From Streptacidiphilus fuscans (GTDB taxonomy: Bacteria; Actinomycetota; Actinomycetes; Streptomycetales; Streptomycetaceae), in NCBI RefSeq assembly GCF_015690355.1, contig NZ_JADPRT010000012.1, forward strand, positions 1 through 64,000: a stretch of DNA of 64,000 bases. Direction: 5' to 3'. Below the pieces are notes generated by a model. The model was not told where the DNA came from and made no database searches. It was given only the letters and a program-made list of their open reading frames with translations. Of the stretch, positions 35,504-44,375 are shown piece after piece. The position numbers and the translations under genes are program-made. Each line of letters opens with the position of its first letter. The first letter of the stretch is position 1.

Positions 35504-36463
35504 ATGATGGATACCTCCGCACGGCTGCTGAGCCTCCTCTCCCTGCTGCAGACCCCCCGGGAGTGGCCCGGCAGCGAGCTCGCCGAGCGGCTCCGGGTCA
35601 CCACCCGGACCATCCGCCGGGACGTCGACCGGCTGCGCGAGCTCGGCTATCCCGTCGAGGCGACGCTCGGCGCCGTGGGCGGGTACCGGCTGGTGGCCGG
35701 AAAGGCGCTGCCACCGCTCCTGCTGGACGACGAGGAGGCGGTGGCGATCGCCGTCGGCCTGCGCGCCTCGGCCGGGAGCGCCGTCGGCGGGATCGAGGAC
35801 GCGTCGCTGCGCGCGCTGACCAAGCTGGAGCAGGTGCTGCCGTCACGGCTGCGCTACCGGGTCGGCGCGCTGGGCTCGGCGGTGGTGACGATGACGGGCG
35901 GCGGCCCGCGCGTCGAGCCGTCCGTGCTGACGGTGCTGGCCGGCGCGATCAGCAACCACGAACGCGTCCGCTTCGCCTACTGCGCGGCGGACGGCACGGA
36001 GACGCGACGGCATGTCGAGCCACAGCGGCTGGTCGCCACCGGACGCCGCTGGTACCTGGTCGCCTGGGACCTGGAGCGCGACGACTGGCGGATGTTCCGC
36101 GTCGACCGCCTGGACGCGCCGCAGGCGACCGGCGCCCGGGCGACCCCGCGCGAACTCCCGGCGGCCGACGCGGCGGCGTTCGTCAAGCAGAAGCTGCGCG
36201 ACCTCCACCAGGGCGCCACCGCGGTGGTGATCGTCGACGCCCCGGCGGAGGCGCTGCGCGCCCGGCTCGGTCCGATGGGCGAGGTCGAGGACCTGGGCGA
36301 CGGCCGCTCGCGCTGGCGCCTGGACGCCGACCGCCTCGACTGGACGGCGGTCCGCCTGCTCATGCTCGACCTGCCGTTCCGGGTCGAGTCACCCCCGGCA
36401 CTGACCGAGCAGCTACGTGTGTTCGGCGAGAGAGCACAGCGGGCACTTCCCAAGCTGGACTAG
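35504..36463 (+). CDS. HTH/WYL-domain transcriptional regulator (YafY type)
   Basis: 319 aa from ATG 35504 (ATG 35507 also possible). The N-terminal HTH_11 domain reads SELAERLRVTTRTIRRDVDR; the middle WYL domain has VRFAYCAADGTETRRHVEPQ, then GRRWYLVAWDLERDDWRMFR (WYL itself); a WCX C-terminal domain follows. These proteins sense small ligands or nucleic acids and usually control adjacent genes. It is divergent from the exporter. Its TAG stop shares the four bases CTAG with the stop of the convergent low-GC gene. Confidence 0.9.
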   Translation: MMDTSARLLSLLSLLQTPREWPGSELAERLRVTTRTIRRDVDRLRELGYPVEATLGAVGGYRLVAGKALPPLLLDDEEAVAIAVGLRASAGSAVGGIEDASLRALTKLEQVLPSRLRYRVGALGSAVVTMTGGGPRVEPSVLTVLAGAISNHERVRFAYCAADGTETRRHVEPQRLVATGRRWYLVAWDLERDDWRMFRVDRLDAPQATGARATPRELPAADAAAFVKQKLRDLHQGATAVVIVDAPAEALRARLGPMGEVEDLGDGRSRWRLDADRLDWTAVRLLMLDLPFRVESPPALTEQLRVFGERAQRALPKLD

Positions 36464-37500
36464 AAACTTGACGGACCGCCGAAGCCGAGAGCATGAGCGG
36501 CACCGTTCTCAACATCGTCCGCATGGACGAGGGGATCCGGGATCTTCGAGGCCATCATGAAGCCTTTGACGGGCACAACGCAGCGCCGACCGACCCATGT
36601 ATATGGAAATTCCCCGTTTCGAGCCATGCGGCGCGCCGTCGACTCGGATACGCCAAGAACGTCAGCCGCCTTGCACATATCCATATACAAGGGAAACAGA
36701 TCCGAGTAGTAATAGTAGTGGTTCGCTCCAGAAATCCAAGACCTTGCCAGTTCGGCCTCATTCAGGACCGGGCCACCAACCGCCCCACGTCGGCATGCGC
36801 GAATATCATCATGGAAGCGCTTGAGGCGCTCCAAAGTATCGAACTGCGAGAGCCGTGCCCCAACCGCCTCACCGCGGAGGATCTCTGCTGTCGCCGAATC
36901 CATCACTCGCCCTGGTTCGATGATCGATGACGCTTTCAGAGAAGATATATGACCCGAGTCTTCCTCCGCAGCAAAGAAATCGATATGCTCCGTAGGGCAC
37001 TCCGGAGAAAATTTCTTTCCGTACCGATAGCCAGCATCAAAGCCCGCACTCATCATGCGATCACGCATGCTACGCGGTGGCACCCCTTTGGCGGACTCCG
37101 ACCACGCCCGGAGCATGGCCTCAACCATCTCCGACATGACATCGTCGATCTCGGCGCGCCTGTCGCGGACCACCCTCCACGCCGTCGAACGAAGACAAGG
37201 CGTCAGGCAGCTGACGATCAACATCTTCCCACTGGAATCGCCGACAAGCTCGCGGACTCGCCCGATCGCAACCAACGACTCCCAGAGACGGATGCCGATC
37301 GCATGCCCCGACCCCTTCGGCATGGCCGCTTTGCGCAATTCGGGCAGAACTGGATGCCTCTTGATCTCACACTTTTCTATATCTCCAAGATGAATACAAA
37401 CCGGCCCATCCCCAAAAATGCTTTTCACGTGCTCATCAATGCGATCGAAGATCGTAACCACGAGAAGCCCCAATCTGCCTGCTCCAACCAGTAGCAGCAT
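36460..37500 (-). CDS. Low-GC orphan protein with C-terminal excisionase-like helix-turn-helix
   Basis: 346 aa if ATG 37500 is used; no clear ribosome-binding site, and GTG 37458 (VVTIFDRIDEHV) is an alternative. Base composition is clearly lower in GC than all neighbours, which points to recent transfer. The C-terminus (MCKAADVLGVSESTARRMAR, then NGEFPYTWVGRRCVVPVKGF) is a MerR/excisionase-type helix-turn-helix. The N-terminal 200 residues are helical and resemble, from memory, proteins carried by streptomycete plasmids and integrative elements. No integrase, att site or partner gene is visible. A regulator from a mobile element is the best guess; confident naming is not possible. Confidence 0.7.
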   Translation of the reverse strand: MLLLVGAGRLGLLVVTIFDRIDEHVKSIFGDGPVCIHLGDIEKCEIKRHPVLPELRKAAMPKGSGHAIGIRLWESLVAIGRVRELVGDSSGKMLIVSCLTPCLRSTAWRVVRDRRAEIDDVMSEMVEAMLRAWSESAKGVPPRSMRDRMMSAGFDAGYRYGKKFSPECPTEHIDFFAAEEDSGHISSLKASSIIEPGRVMDSATAEILRGEAVGARLSQFDTLERLKRFHDDIRACRRGAVGGPVLNEAELARSWISGANHYYYYSDLFPLYMDMCKAADVLGVSESTARRMARNGEFPYTWVGRRCVVPVKGFMMASKIPDPLVHADDVENGAAHALGFGGPSSF

Positions 37501-37636
37501 GGCAGATCACAGTGGGGGCATTCGGTCCCAGGGCGCAACTTAATTCGATCGCGTGAATATTGTTTAAGTAGAGAATTTGCACTGCTCGATGCTCGCGCGC
37601 CGTGAATTCTTCGGCGAACGCAGGCATCCGAAGGGT

Positions 37637-38638
37637 TCAGTCGCCCAATGTGGCGACCATGACCGCCTTGATGGTGTGCAGGCGGTTCTCCGCCTGGTCG
37701 AAGACGATGGAGTGCTTGGACTCGAACAGCTCGTCCGTGCACTCGAGTTCGGACATGCCCGTGACCGCGTGCATCTCGCGGCCGACTGCCGTGCCGAGGT
37801 CATGGAAGGCCGGGAGGCAGTGGAGGAACTTGGCGTCCGGGTTGCCGGTGGCGCGGATGGTGTCCATGGAGACCTGATACGGCGTCAGCAGCGCGATCCG
37901 CTCCGCCCAGACCTCCTTGGGCTCGCCCATGGAGACCCAGACGTCGGTGTAGAGGAAGTCCGCGCCGGTCACGCCCGCGGCCACGTCGTCGGTGAGGGTG
38001 ATCCGCGCGCCGCTGTCGGCGGCCAGGCGGCGGGCCTCGGCCTGCACCTCGTCGGTCGGCCACAGTTCCCTGGGGGCGACGATGCGGATGTCCAGACCCA
38101 GCAGCGCGCCGGTGACCAGCAGCGAGTTGCCCATGTTGTTGCGGGCGTCGCCGAGGTACGCGAGCGCCACCTCGCCGAGCGGCTTGTCGCAGTGCTCCCG
38201 GACGGTCAGCATGTCGGCCAGCATCTGGGTCGGGTGCCACTCGTCGGTCAGGCCGTTCCAGACCGGGACGCCCGAGTGGGCCGCCAACTCCTCGACGATC
38301 TCCTGGCCGTGGCCCCGGTACTCGATCCCGTCGAACATCCGGCCGAGCACCCGCGCGCTGTCCTTCACCGACTCCTTGGCCCCCAGGTGGGAGCCGCTGG
38401 GGTCAAGGTAGACGGCATTGGCGCCCTGGTCGGCGGCGGCCACCTCGAAGGCGCAGCGGGTGCGGGTCGAGGACTTCTCGAAGATCAGCGCGACGTTCTT
38501 CCCGCGCAGCCGCGGCTGCTCCGTCCCCGCGTACTTGGCGGCCTTGAGCTGGGCCGACAGGTCGAGCAGGAAGCGGAACTCCTGGGCGGTGAAGTCCAGC
38601 TCCTTGAGGAAGTGCCGGTTGCGCAGGTTGAAGGCCAT
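37637..38638 (-). CDS. argF: Ornithine carbamoyltransferase
   Basis: 333 aa from ATG 38638 (GGAGCCCGGC upstream). Carbamoyl-phosphate motif STRTR, HPTQ and the ornithine-loop HCLPAFHD are intact; DVWVSMGE, the SMG motif, identifies ornithine rather than aspartate specificity. It forms citrulline from ornithine and carbamoyl phosphate in arginine synthesis. It stands apart from other arg genes, with an ARG-box-like sequence upstream, and lies next to the low-GC orphan gene. Confidence 0.95.
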   Translation of the reverse strand: MAFNLRNRHFLKELDFTAQEFRFLLDLSAQLKAAKYAGTEQPRLRGKNVALIFEKSSTRTRCAFEVAAADQGANAVYLDPSGSHLGAKESVKDSARVLGRMFDGIEYRGHGQEIVEELAAHSGVPVWNGLTDEWHPTQMLADMLTVREHCDKPLGEVALAYLGDARNNMGNSLLVTGALLGLDIRIVAPRELWPTDEVQAEARRLAADSGARITLTDDVAAGVTGADFLYTDVWVSMGEPKEVWAERIALLTPYQVSMDTIRATGNPDAKFLHCLPAFHDLGTAVGREMHAVTGMSELECTDELFESKHSIVFDQAENRLHTIKAVMVATLGD

Positions 38639-38693
38639 GCCGGGCTCCAGAGCTTGTGCGGGGACGCTACCTGGGGAAGCATATACGAGGACC

Positions 38694-38707
38694 CGAATGA
38701 TTATGCA
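38694..38707 (-). promoter_or_regulatory. ARG-box-like site upstream of argF
   Basis: On the minus strand TGCATAATCATTCG matches 11 of 14 positions of the ArgR box TGAATWWWWATTCA. It lies 56 bp upstream of the argF start, a suitable place for ArgR repression. Confidence 0.4.
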
Positions 38708-38722
38708 TAGATGTGCTCGCGA

Positions 38723-39256
38723 CTACACGTGCTTCAACCCAAGCTTCATCTCCAGTTCGGCGAAGCTCGGATCCAGCGAGTAGGGCATGGTGTCGCCGGT
38801 CGGGAGGAAGCCCCGGCGCTCGTAGTAGCGCCGGGCGCGCAGGTTGGCCTCGTGCACATGAAGCCGCATCTCCGGCACCCAGGCCTCGTCCCGCGCCCAG
38901 GCCAGGCACGCGTCCAACAGCGCGTCGGTCACCCCGGCCGCCCGGCCCCGGTGGGCCGGGTCGACCCAGACGCCGTAGAGCCAGGCGAAGGGCGGCGCCT
39001 CACCGGGATCGGCGACGGGGAGGTAGGAGTTCATGGTGCCCACCCACTCCCCCGTCGCCGCGACCACGGCGGCATAGCCGGTGTTGCCCGGCTGGGTGCT
39101 GCGCCCGGCGCGGAAGCGCCACTTGTCCTCGCCGATGGTCAGCGCGGTCTCGTGGGTCTCTATGTACGCCATCGGCGTGTCCTTGGTCATCCGCAACCGG
39201 ATGTCCCGGACCCGCTCCCAGTCCCCGGGCTGGACGCGGTCGATGCGGTAGGTCAT
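38723..39256 (-). CDS. GNAT-family N-acetyltransferase
   Basis: 177 aa from ATG 39256 with AAGGAA upstream. The acetyl-CoA loop region reads LYGVWVDPAHRGRAAGVTDA, and LHVHEANLRARRYYERRGF is the usual late helix-strand motif, so the GNAT fold is complete. The acetyl acceptor is unknown. It follows the pnkp gene on the same strand and precedes argF by 84 bp. Confidence 0.88.
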   Translation of the reverse strand: MTYRIDRVQPGDWERVRDIRLRMTKDTPMAYIETHETALTIGEDKWRFRAGRSTQPGNTGYAAVVAATGEWVGTMNSYLPVADPGEAPPFAWLYGVWVDPAHRGRAAGVTDALLDACLAWARDEAWVPEMRLHVHEANLRARRYYERRGFLPTGDTMPYSLDPSFAELEMKLGLKHV

Positions 39257-39321
39257 GCGCACATTCCTTGTCTCCCTCGCGGTCTCTGTCTCGGCCCCTG
39301 TCACAGTCTCCGTCGCGTCGC

Positions 39322-41970
39322 TCAGAGCCGTGGGTCGACCGGCTCCGACTCCAGTGCGAGGACCGCGAAGACCGCCTCGTGCACCCGCCACAGCGGCTCG
39401 CCCTCGGCCAGCCGGTCCAGCGCCTCCAGGCCCAGGGCGTACTCGCGCAGTGCGAGCGAGCGCTTGTGGCCCAGGGCGCGGGCGCGCAGCCGGCTCAGGT
39501 GCTCGGGGCGGGTGTAGTCGGGCCCGTAGATGATCCGCAGGTACTCGCGCCCACGGACCTTGACGCCCGGCTGGACCAGACGGCCGCTCTCGGTGCGGAC
39601 CAACGAGGCCAGCGGCTTGACCACCATGCCCTCACCGCCGCGCGCGGTCAGCTCCTCCCACCAGGCCGCGCCCGCCGCGCGGGAGTCCGCGTCGGCGGTG
39701 TCGACGAGCAGGCGACGCGTGCCGTGCAGCAGGCCGGTGTCGTCGGCGGCGACCATCCGGTCGATCCAGTCGAGGTGCTGGTCGTGCGGGCGCACGGCCA
39801 GGTTCTCGCCCTCCGCCGCGAGCAGCTGGAACGGCGCGAGCCGGATCGCGTCGATCCCCTCGACCGTCCAGCAGTAGCGGCGGTAGGCGTCCGTGAACGC
39901 GGACGCGTCCGCCGCGCGGGCGTTCTGACGCTCCGACAGCTCCGTGACGTCGACGCCGAGCGCGGCCGTCGCGTCCAGCGCGGCCCGTGCCGCCGCCAGC
40001 GCCGCACCCGACGCCGCGCCGACGGCCGCGTACTGACGACGCAGCAGCCCGGTCGACTTGAGCGACCACGGCATCAACTCGGCGTCGAGCAGCAGCCAGT
40101 CGCTCTTCAGCTCGGCGAAGAGCCCGGCCTCCTCGGCGGCGGCGCGCAGCCGTGCCAGGACGGCGTCGTTCAGCGCCGGGTCGTCGAGGAAGGCTCGCCC
40201 GGTGCGGGTCCAGATCTGGCCGCCGGTCGGCACGCCGAACCGCTTCTCGCCCGCCGAGCCCTCACCGTCGCCGTCCGGGGTGTCCCGGCAGACGAGGACC
40301 ACCGCGCGCGAGCCCATGTGCTTCTCCTCGCACACCACGTGCCGCACGCCGTCCGCCCGGTAGGAGGCGAACGCCTCGTCCGGGTACTCCAGCCAGCCCT
40401 GGCGCTGCGAGGTCGCGACCGGGGCCATGGTCGGCGGCAGGTAGGCGAGCAGGCGCGGGTCGATCGCGAACCGGCTCATCACCTCCAGCGCCGCCGCCGC
40501 GTTCTCCTCGCGGACGGCGACCCGACCGTGGTTCCGGGTCTCTACGATGCGCTTGCCCGCGACGTCCTCGATCGCGAGCGGACGCCCCTCGCGTCCGCCC
40601 GGCGCGTCGGTCGCCAGCGGGCGCACCGGCTCGTACCAGACCTGCTCGGCCGGGACCTCGACCAGCTCCCGCTCCGGGTAGCGCAGCGCCGTCATCGTGC
40701 CGCCGAAGACGCAGCCGGTGTCCAGGCAGATGGTGTTGTTGAGGAAGTTCGCGACGGGCGTGGGCGTGTGGCCGTAGACGACCAGCGCCCGCCCCCGGTA
40801 CTCCTCCGCCCACGGGTAGCGCACCGGCAGCCCGTACTCGTCGGTCTCGCCGGTCGTGTCCCCGTAGAGCGCGTGCGAGCGCACCCGGCCGCTGGTGCGA
40901 CCGTGGTACTTCTCCGGCAGACCGGCGTGGCAGACCACCAGCCGGCCATCGTCCAGCAGGTAGTGGCTGATCAGGCCGTCGATGAAGTCCCGCACCCGCT
41001 GCACGAACTCCGGCGGCTCGGCCGCCAGCTGGTCCAGCGACTCCTGCAGTCCGTGACTGACCGTCACCTTGCGGCCGGAGAGCGCCCGGCCCAGCTTGTT
41101 CTCGTGGTTACCCGGGACGCAGAGCGCGTGTCCCGCCGCGACCATGCCCATCACCAGGCGCAGCACGCCGGGCGTGTCCGGGCCGCGGTCGACCAGGTCG
41201 CCGACGAAGACGGCGGTGCGGCCCTGCGGGTGCACGGCGTCGACCGCGCGCCCCTCGGCGTCGCGGAGCACCTCGTACCCGAGCCGACCGAGCAGCGTGA
41301 CCAGCTCGGAGCGGCAACCGTGGATGTCCCCGACGATGTCGAACGGCCCGGTGAGGTGCTTGAGGTCGTTGTAGCGCTTCTCCAGCACGATCTCGACGGC
41401 GTCGACCTCGGCCTCCGAGCGCAGCACGTGCACCTTGCGGAAGCCCTCGCGCTCCAGGTGGCGCAGCGAACGACGCAGGTCGCGCTGGTGCCGCTGCAGC
41501 ACGTGCGGCGGGAAGTGCGCGCGGTCCGGCTTACGGGAGTTGCGCTCGGCGCAGAGCTGCTGCGGCACGTCGAGGACGACGGCGACCGGCAGCACGTCGT
41601 GCGCGCGGGCCAGGTCGACGAGCGCGCGGCGCGCCTCCTGCTGCACGTTGGTCGCGTCGACGACGGTCAGCCGCCCGGCGTCGAGCCGCTTGCCCACGAT
41701 GTAGTGGAGCAGCTCGAAGGCCTCCTTGGTCGCCGACTGGTCGTTGGGGTCGTCGGAGACGATGCCGCGGCAGGCGTCCGAGGAGACGACCTGGGTGGGC
41801 AGGAAGTGCTTGGCGGCGAAGGCGGACTTGCCGGAGCCGGTAGCGCCGATCAGGACGACCAGGGAGAGGTCGGGCACGGTCACCTTGCGGGTGACCCGCT
41901 CGGTGCCGGTGGTCGTGGCGGCGTTGGAGGCGATCGGGGTGCTGGGGGTGTTGTCGGTCATCGGGGTCAC
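39322..41970 (-). CDS. pnkp: Polynucleotide kinase-phosphatase-ligase of the Pnkp/Hen1 RNA repair system
   Basis: 882 aa in the three-domain order of bacterial Pnkp. The kinase P-loop is GATGSGKS (42-49), and VVDATNVQ follows. The metallophosphatase has GDIHGCRSE, GDLVDRGPD and PGNHENK. The C-terminal ligase/adenylyltransferase has motif I EEKHMGSRA, where the Lys accepts AMP, and ends KVRGREYLRIIYGPDYT. Pnkp heals 5'-OH and 2',3'-cyclic phosphate ends of cut RNA and, with Hen1, seals and 2'-O-methylates the junction. The GTG start overlaps the hen1 stop (GTGA), so the two are translationally coupled. Confidence 0.95.
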   Translation of the reverse strand: MTPMTDNTPSTPIASNAATTTGTERVTRKVTVPDLSLVVLIGATGSGKSAFAAKHFLPTQVVSSDACRGIVSDDPNDQSATKEAFELLHYIVGKRLDAGRLTVVDATNVQQEARRALVDLARAHDVLPVAVVLDVPQQLCAERNSRKPDRAHFPPHVLQRHQRDLRRSLRHLEREGFRKVHVLRSEAEVDAVEIVLEKRYNDLKHLTGPFDIVGDIHGCRSELVTLLGRLGYEVLRDAEGRAVDAVHPQGRTAVFVGDLVDRGPDTPGVLRLVMGMVAAGHALCVPGNHENKLGRALSGRKVTVSHGLQESLDQLAAEPPEFVQRVRDFIDGLISHYLLDDGRLVVCHAGLPEKYHGRTSGRVRSHALYGDTTGETDEYGLPVRYPWAEEYRGRALVVYGHTPTPVANFLNNTICLDTGCVFGGTMTALRYPERELVEVPAEQVWYEPVRPLATDAPGGREGRPLAIEDVAGKRIVETRNHGRVAVREENAAAALEVMSRFAIDPRLLAYLPPTMAPVATSQRQGWLEYPDEAFASYRADGVRHVVCEEKHMGSRAVVLVCRDTPDGDGEGSAGEKRFGVPTGGQIWTRTGRAFLDDPALNDAVLARLRAAAEEAGLFAELKSDWLLLDAELMPWSLKSTGLLRRQYAAVGAASGAALAAARAALDATAALGVDVTELSERQNARAADASAFTDAYRRYCWTVEGIDAIRLAPFQLLAAEGENLAVRPHDQHLDWIDRMVAADDTGLLHGTRRLLVDTADADSRAAGAAWWEELTARGGEGMVVKPLASLVRTESGRLVQPGVKVRGREYLRIIYGPDYTRPEHLSRLRARALGHKRSLALREYALGLEALDRLAEGEPLWRVHEAVFAVLALESEPVDPRL

Positions 41971-43673
41971 TCTCCCTTCGGGGTCTGGGTGGTGGCGTCG
42001 GAGCTGGTGTCGGCGTCGGCGTCGGAGCTGGTGTCGGCGTCGGCGTCGGAGCTGGTGTCGGTGCTGGTAGGGGTATCGGTCCCGTCCTCGCGCCCGAGGC
42101 TGAAGGTGGCGAGCTGGGTGGGCGGCCCCACCTCCGGGTCCTCGTCGCCGACCGGGCCGAAGGCGACCTCGTACCCGTAGCTTCGCCCGATCCGCTCCGC
42201 CCAGTCACGGAACTCCCCGCGGTCCCACTCGAAGCGGTGGTCGGCGTGCCGCATCTCCCCGGCCGGGAGCGTCTCCCAGCGCACGTTGTACTCGGCGTTG
42301 GGCGTCGTCACCACGACCGTCCGCGGCCGGGCCGCGCCGAAGACCGCGTACTCCAGCGCGGGCAGTCGCGGCTGGTCGACATGCTCGATCACCTCGGACA
42401 GGACGGCGGCGTCGTAGCCGCTCAGTCGCGAGTCGGTGTAGGTGAGCGCACCCTGGATCAGCCTGATCCGCGCGGCCTGACGCTCGTTCATCCGGTCCAG
42501 CCGAAGGCGGCGCGCGGCGATCACGAGGGCGCGCGCGGACACCTCCACGCCGACCACCTCGGTGAAGGTGCGGTCCTTGAGCAGGTCGGCCAGCAGCGCG
42601 CCCTCACCGCACCCCAGGTCCAGTACGCGCGTGGCCCCGGCGGCGCGCAGCTGGGCGAGGATCGCCTCGCGACGGCGGACCGCGAGGGGTACCGGCTTCG
42701 GGTCGGTGTCCTGCTGCTGGTCCGCGTCCGGCTGGGCGTTGGTGTCCGGCCGGGCGTCGGCATCCGGCTGGGCGCCGGTGGTCGGCAGGGCGTCGGTGGT
42801 CGGCAGGTGCTCGGCGTCCGCCGGGCTCTGACCCTCCTCCGGCAGTTCCCCGGTCTCCTGCGGGACGGCGTTGTCGATCTCCTCCAGCTCGCGGTCGTCC
42901 GCCTCGGCCAGCCGGGCCAGCTCCAGGCGGGCCGTGGCGGCGCGCGCGAGCGACCAGCGGCGGGCCAGGTAGCGGCGGGTGATCAGCTGCTGCTCCGGGT
43001 GGCGCGGCAGCCAACCCTCGCCACGGGCGAGCAACTTGTCGACCTCGTCCGGCGCGACCCAGTAGTGCTTGGCGTCGTCCAGGACCGGCAGCAGCACGTA
43101 CAGCTGGCTGAGGGCGTCCGCCACCCGCAGCGTCCCGGTCAGCCGGAGCTGGACATAGCGCGAGTCACCCCACTCGGGGAAGGTCGGATCCAGCACGATC
43201 GGCTCCGCCTCGACCTGCCAGCCGAGCGGTTCGAAGAGCCGGTGCACCAGCTCCGCGCCGCCCTTGGCGGGCACGGCGGGCAGCTCGACGCGCAGCGGCT
43301 GCGCCTGGTCGGCCAGCTCGGGACGGGCGGTGCAGACACCCTTCATCGCGCTCTTGAACACCGCGCTCATCGCCACCGCGAGCAGCGAGGACGCCGCGTA
43401 GGGACGGTCGTTGACGTACTGCGCGAGCGCGAAGTCGGGCGAGGACCCGCCGCGTCCCTTGCTGCCACGGCCCCGGCGCACCAACGCGATCGGGTCCACC
43501 TCCAGCAGCAGCGCGGCCGTGCACCGCTCGGCCGTCGCCTCCGGATAGAAGACGTGCGCGCGGCCGTGGGCGGTGCTGAACGACTGCGCCTTGCCGGGGT
43601 GCTTGTGCAGCAGAAAGCCCAGATCGGTCGCGGGACGCTGGTCGGTGGCGTGGGTGCTGATCGTCAGGAACAC
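41967..43673 (-). CDS. hen1: Hen1, 3'-terminal RNA ribose 2'-O-methyltransferase
   Basis: 568 aa from GTG 43673 (VFLTISTHATDQRPATDLGF is the usual Hen1 start). The N-terminal ligase-activating domain covers about 1-240. An Asp/Pro/Thr/Gln-rich linker (about 265-330) follows, then the SAM-dependent methyltransferase: RVLDLGCGEG and the metal-binding SEVIEHVD plus ADHRFEWDR. It methylates the 2'-OH of damaged RNA 3' ends before ligation, protecting the repaired site from ribotoxin re-cleavage. The C-terminus carries a repeated D-A-D-A-D-T-S-S unit encoded by a 24-bp tandem repeat. Confidence 0.94.
   Translation of the reverse strand: MFLTISTHATDQRPATDLGFLLHKHPGKAQSFSTAHGRAHVFYPEATAERCTAALLLEVDPIALVRRGRGSKGRGGSSPDFALAQYVNDRPYAASSLLAVAMSAVFKSAMKGVCTARPELADQAQPLRVELPAVPAKGGAELVHRLFEPLGWQVEAEPIVLDPTFPEWGDSRYVQLRLTGTLRVADALSQLYVLLPVLDDAKHYWVAPDEVDKLLARGEGWLPRHPEQQLITRRYLARRWSLARAATARLELARLAEADDRELEEIDNAVPQETGELPEEGQSPADAEHLPTTDALPTTGAQPDADARPDTNAQPDADQQQDTDPKPVPLAVRRREAILAQLRAAGATRVLDLGCGEGALLADLLKDRTFTEVVGVEVSARALVIAARRLRLDRMNERQAARIRLIQGALTYTDSRLSGYDAAVLSEVIEHVDQPRLPALEYAVFGAARPRTVVVTTPNAEYNVRWETLPAGEMRHADHRFEWDRGEFRDWAERIGRSYGYEVAFGPVGDEDPEVGPPTQLATFSLGREDGTDTPTSTDTSSDADADTSSDADADTSSDATTQTPKGE
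42001..42060. repeat. 24-bp tandem repeat inside hen1
   Basis: Two and a half identical 24-bp units start at 42001, 42025 and 42049 and encode an acidic Ser/Thr tail in the Hen1 C-terminus. Copy number may differ between strains. Confidence 0.85.
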
Positions 43674-43811
43674 ACGGACGAGTATCGCCGCGCGCATCGT
43701 CGCAGCCCACGGATTTTCTCACGCCGCCTGTCGTCTGCACGCCGCGGACGAGTGCCGATCGGGCGGCCTCCACATCTTCTCCTCAAGCCTGCTGGTACGT
43801 ATCGTGCCGCC

Positions 43812-44279
43812 ATGAAGCCCGTCTCGCCTTGGCTGCGGCTGGAGCAGGTAACGGCCGCGAACGTCGACGCCGCCTGTGATCTGCTGGTGCGCCCGGAGCA
43901 GAGCGGCTACGTCGCTCCGGTGGCGCGGTCGCTCGCCGAGGCGTACGCCCACGGGTCCCATGCCTGGCCACGGCTGGTCTTCGACCGGGACCAGCTGGTC
44001 GGCTTCGTCATGGGCAGCTTCGACCCGAGCAGCCCTGTCGAAGCGTTCCGCTGCGGGATCTGGCGGCTGAACATCGCCGCCCAGTACCAGGGCAGGGGCT
44101 ACGGCCGCTTTGCGGTAGCCGCGATCTGCGCCGAGGCGCGCAGCCGTGGCGAGCGTCGTGTCGGCACGCTGTGGCTGCCCGGCCTGTACGGCCCGGAGTA
44201 CTTCTACCTGCGCCTGGGCTTCCGCCCGACCGGCGAGGTGATCTACGGCCAGGTCGCGGCCGAGCTGCTCCTGGCCTGA
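43812..44279 (+). CDS. GNAT-family acetyltransferase, diamine-acetyltransferase-like
   Basis: 155 aa from ATG 43812. The acetyl-CoA motif region is LNIAAQYQGRGYGRFAVAAI, followed by LRLGFRPTGEVIYGQVAAEL. Length and the LWLPG-YFYLRLGF spacing resemble SpeG/BltD spermidine acetyltransferases, but the substrate is a guess. It is divergent from hen1. Confidence 0.85.
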   Translation: MKPVSPWLRLEQVTAANVDAACDLLVRPEQSGYVAPVARSLAEAYAHGSHAWPRLVFDRDQLVGFVMGSFDPSSPVEAFRCGIWRLNIAAQYQGRGYGRFAVAAICAEARSRGERRVGTLWLPGLYGPEYFYLRLGFRPTGEVIYGQVAAELLLA

Positions 44280-44375
44280 GGCCGGGCCTGCGCCGACCCC
44301 AGGTCCCTGTGATCCCTGCGAGGCAGCCGACGCCGCCGGGCCGTTCCTCACGCGGGCATCGCGGAGCCCAGCACC

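Noticed and set aside
42001..42060. CRISPR-like repeat
   Set aside because: The 24-bp units are contiguous, without spacers, and lie inside hen1 coding sequence.
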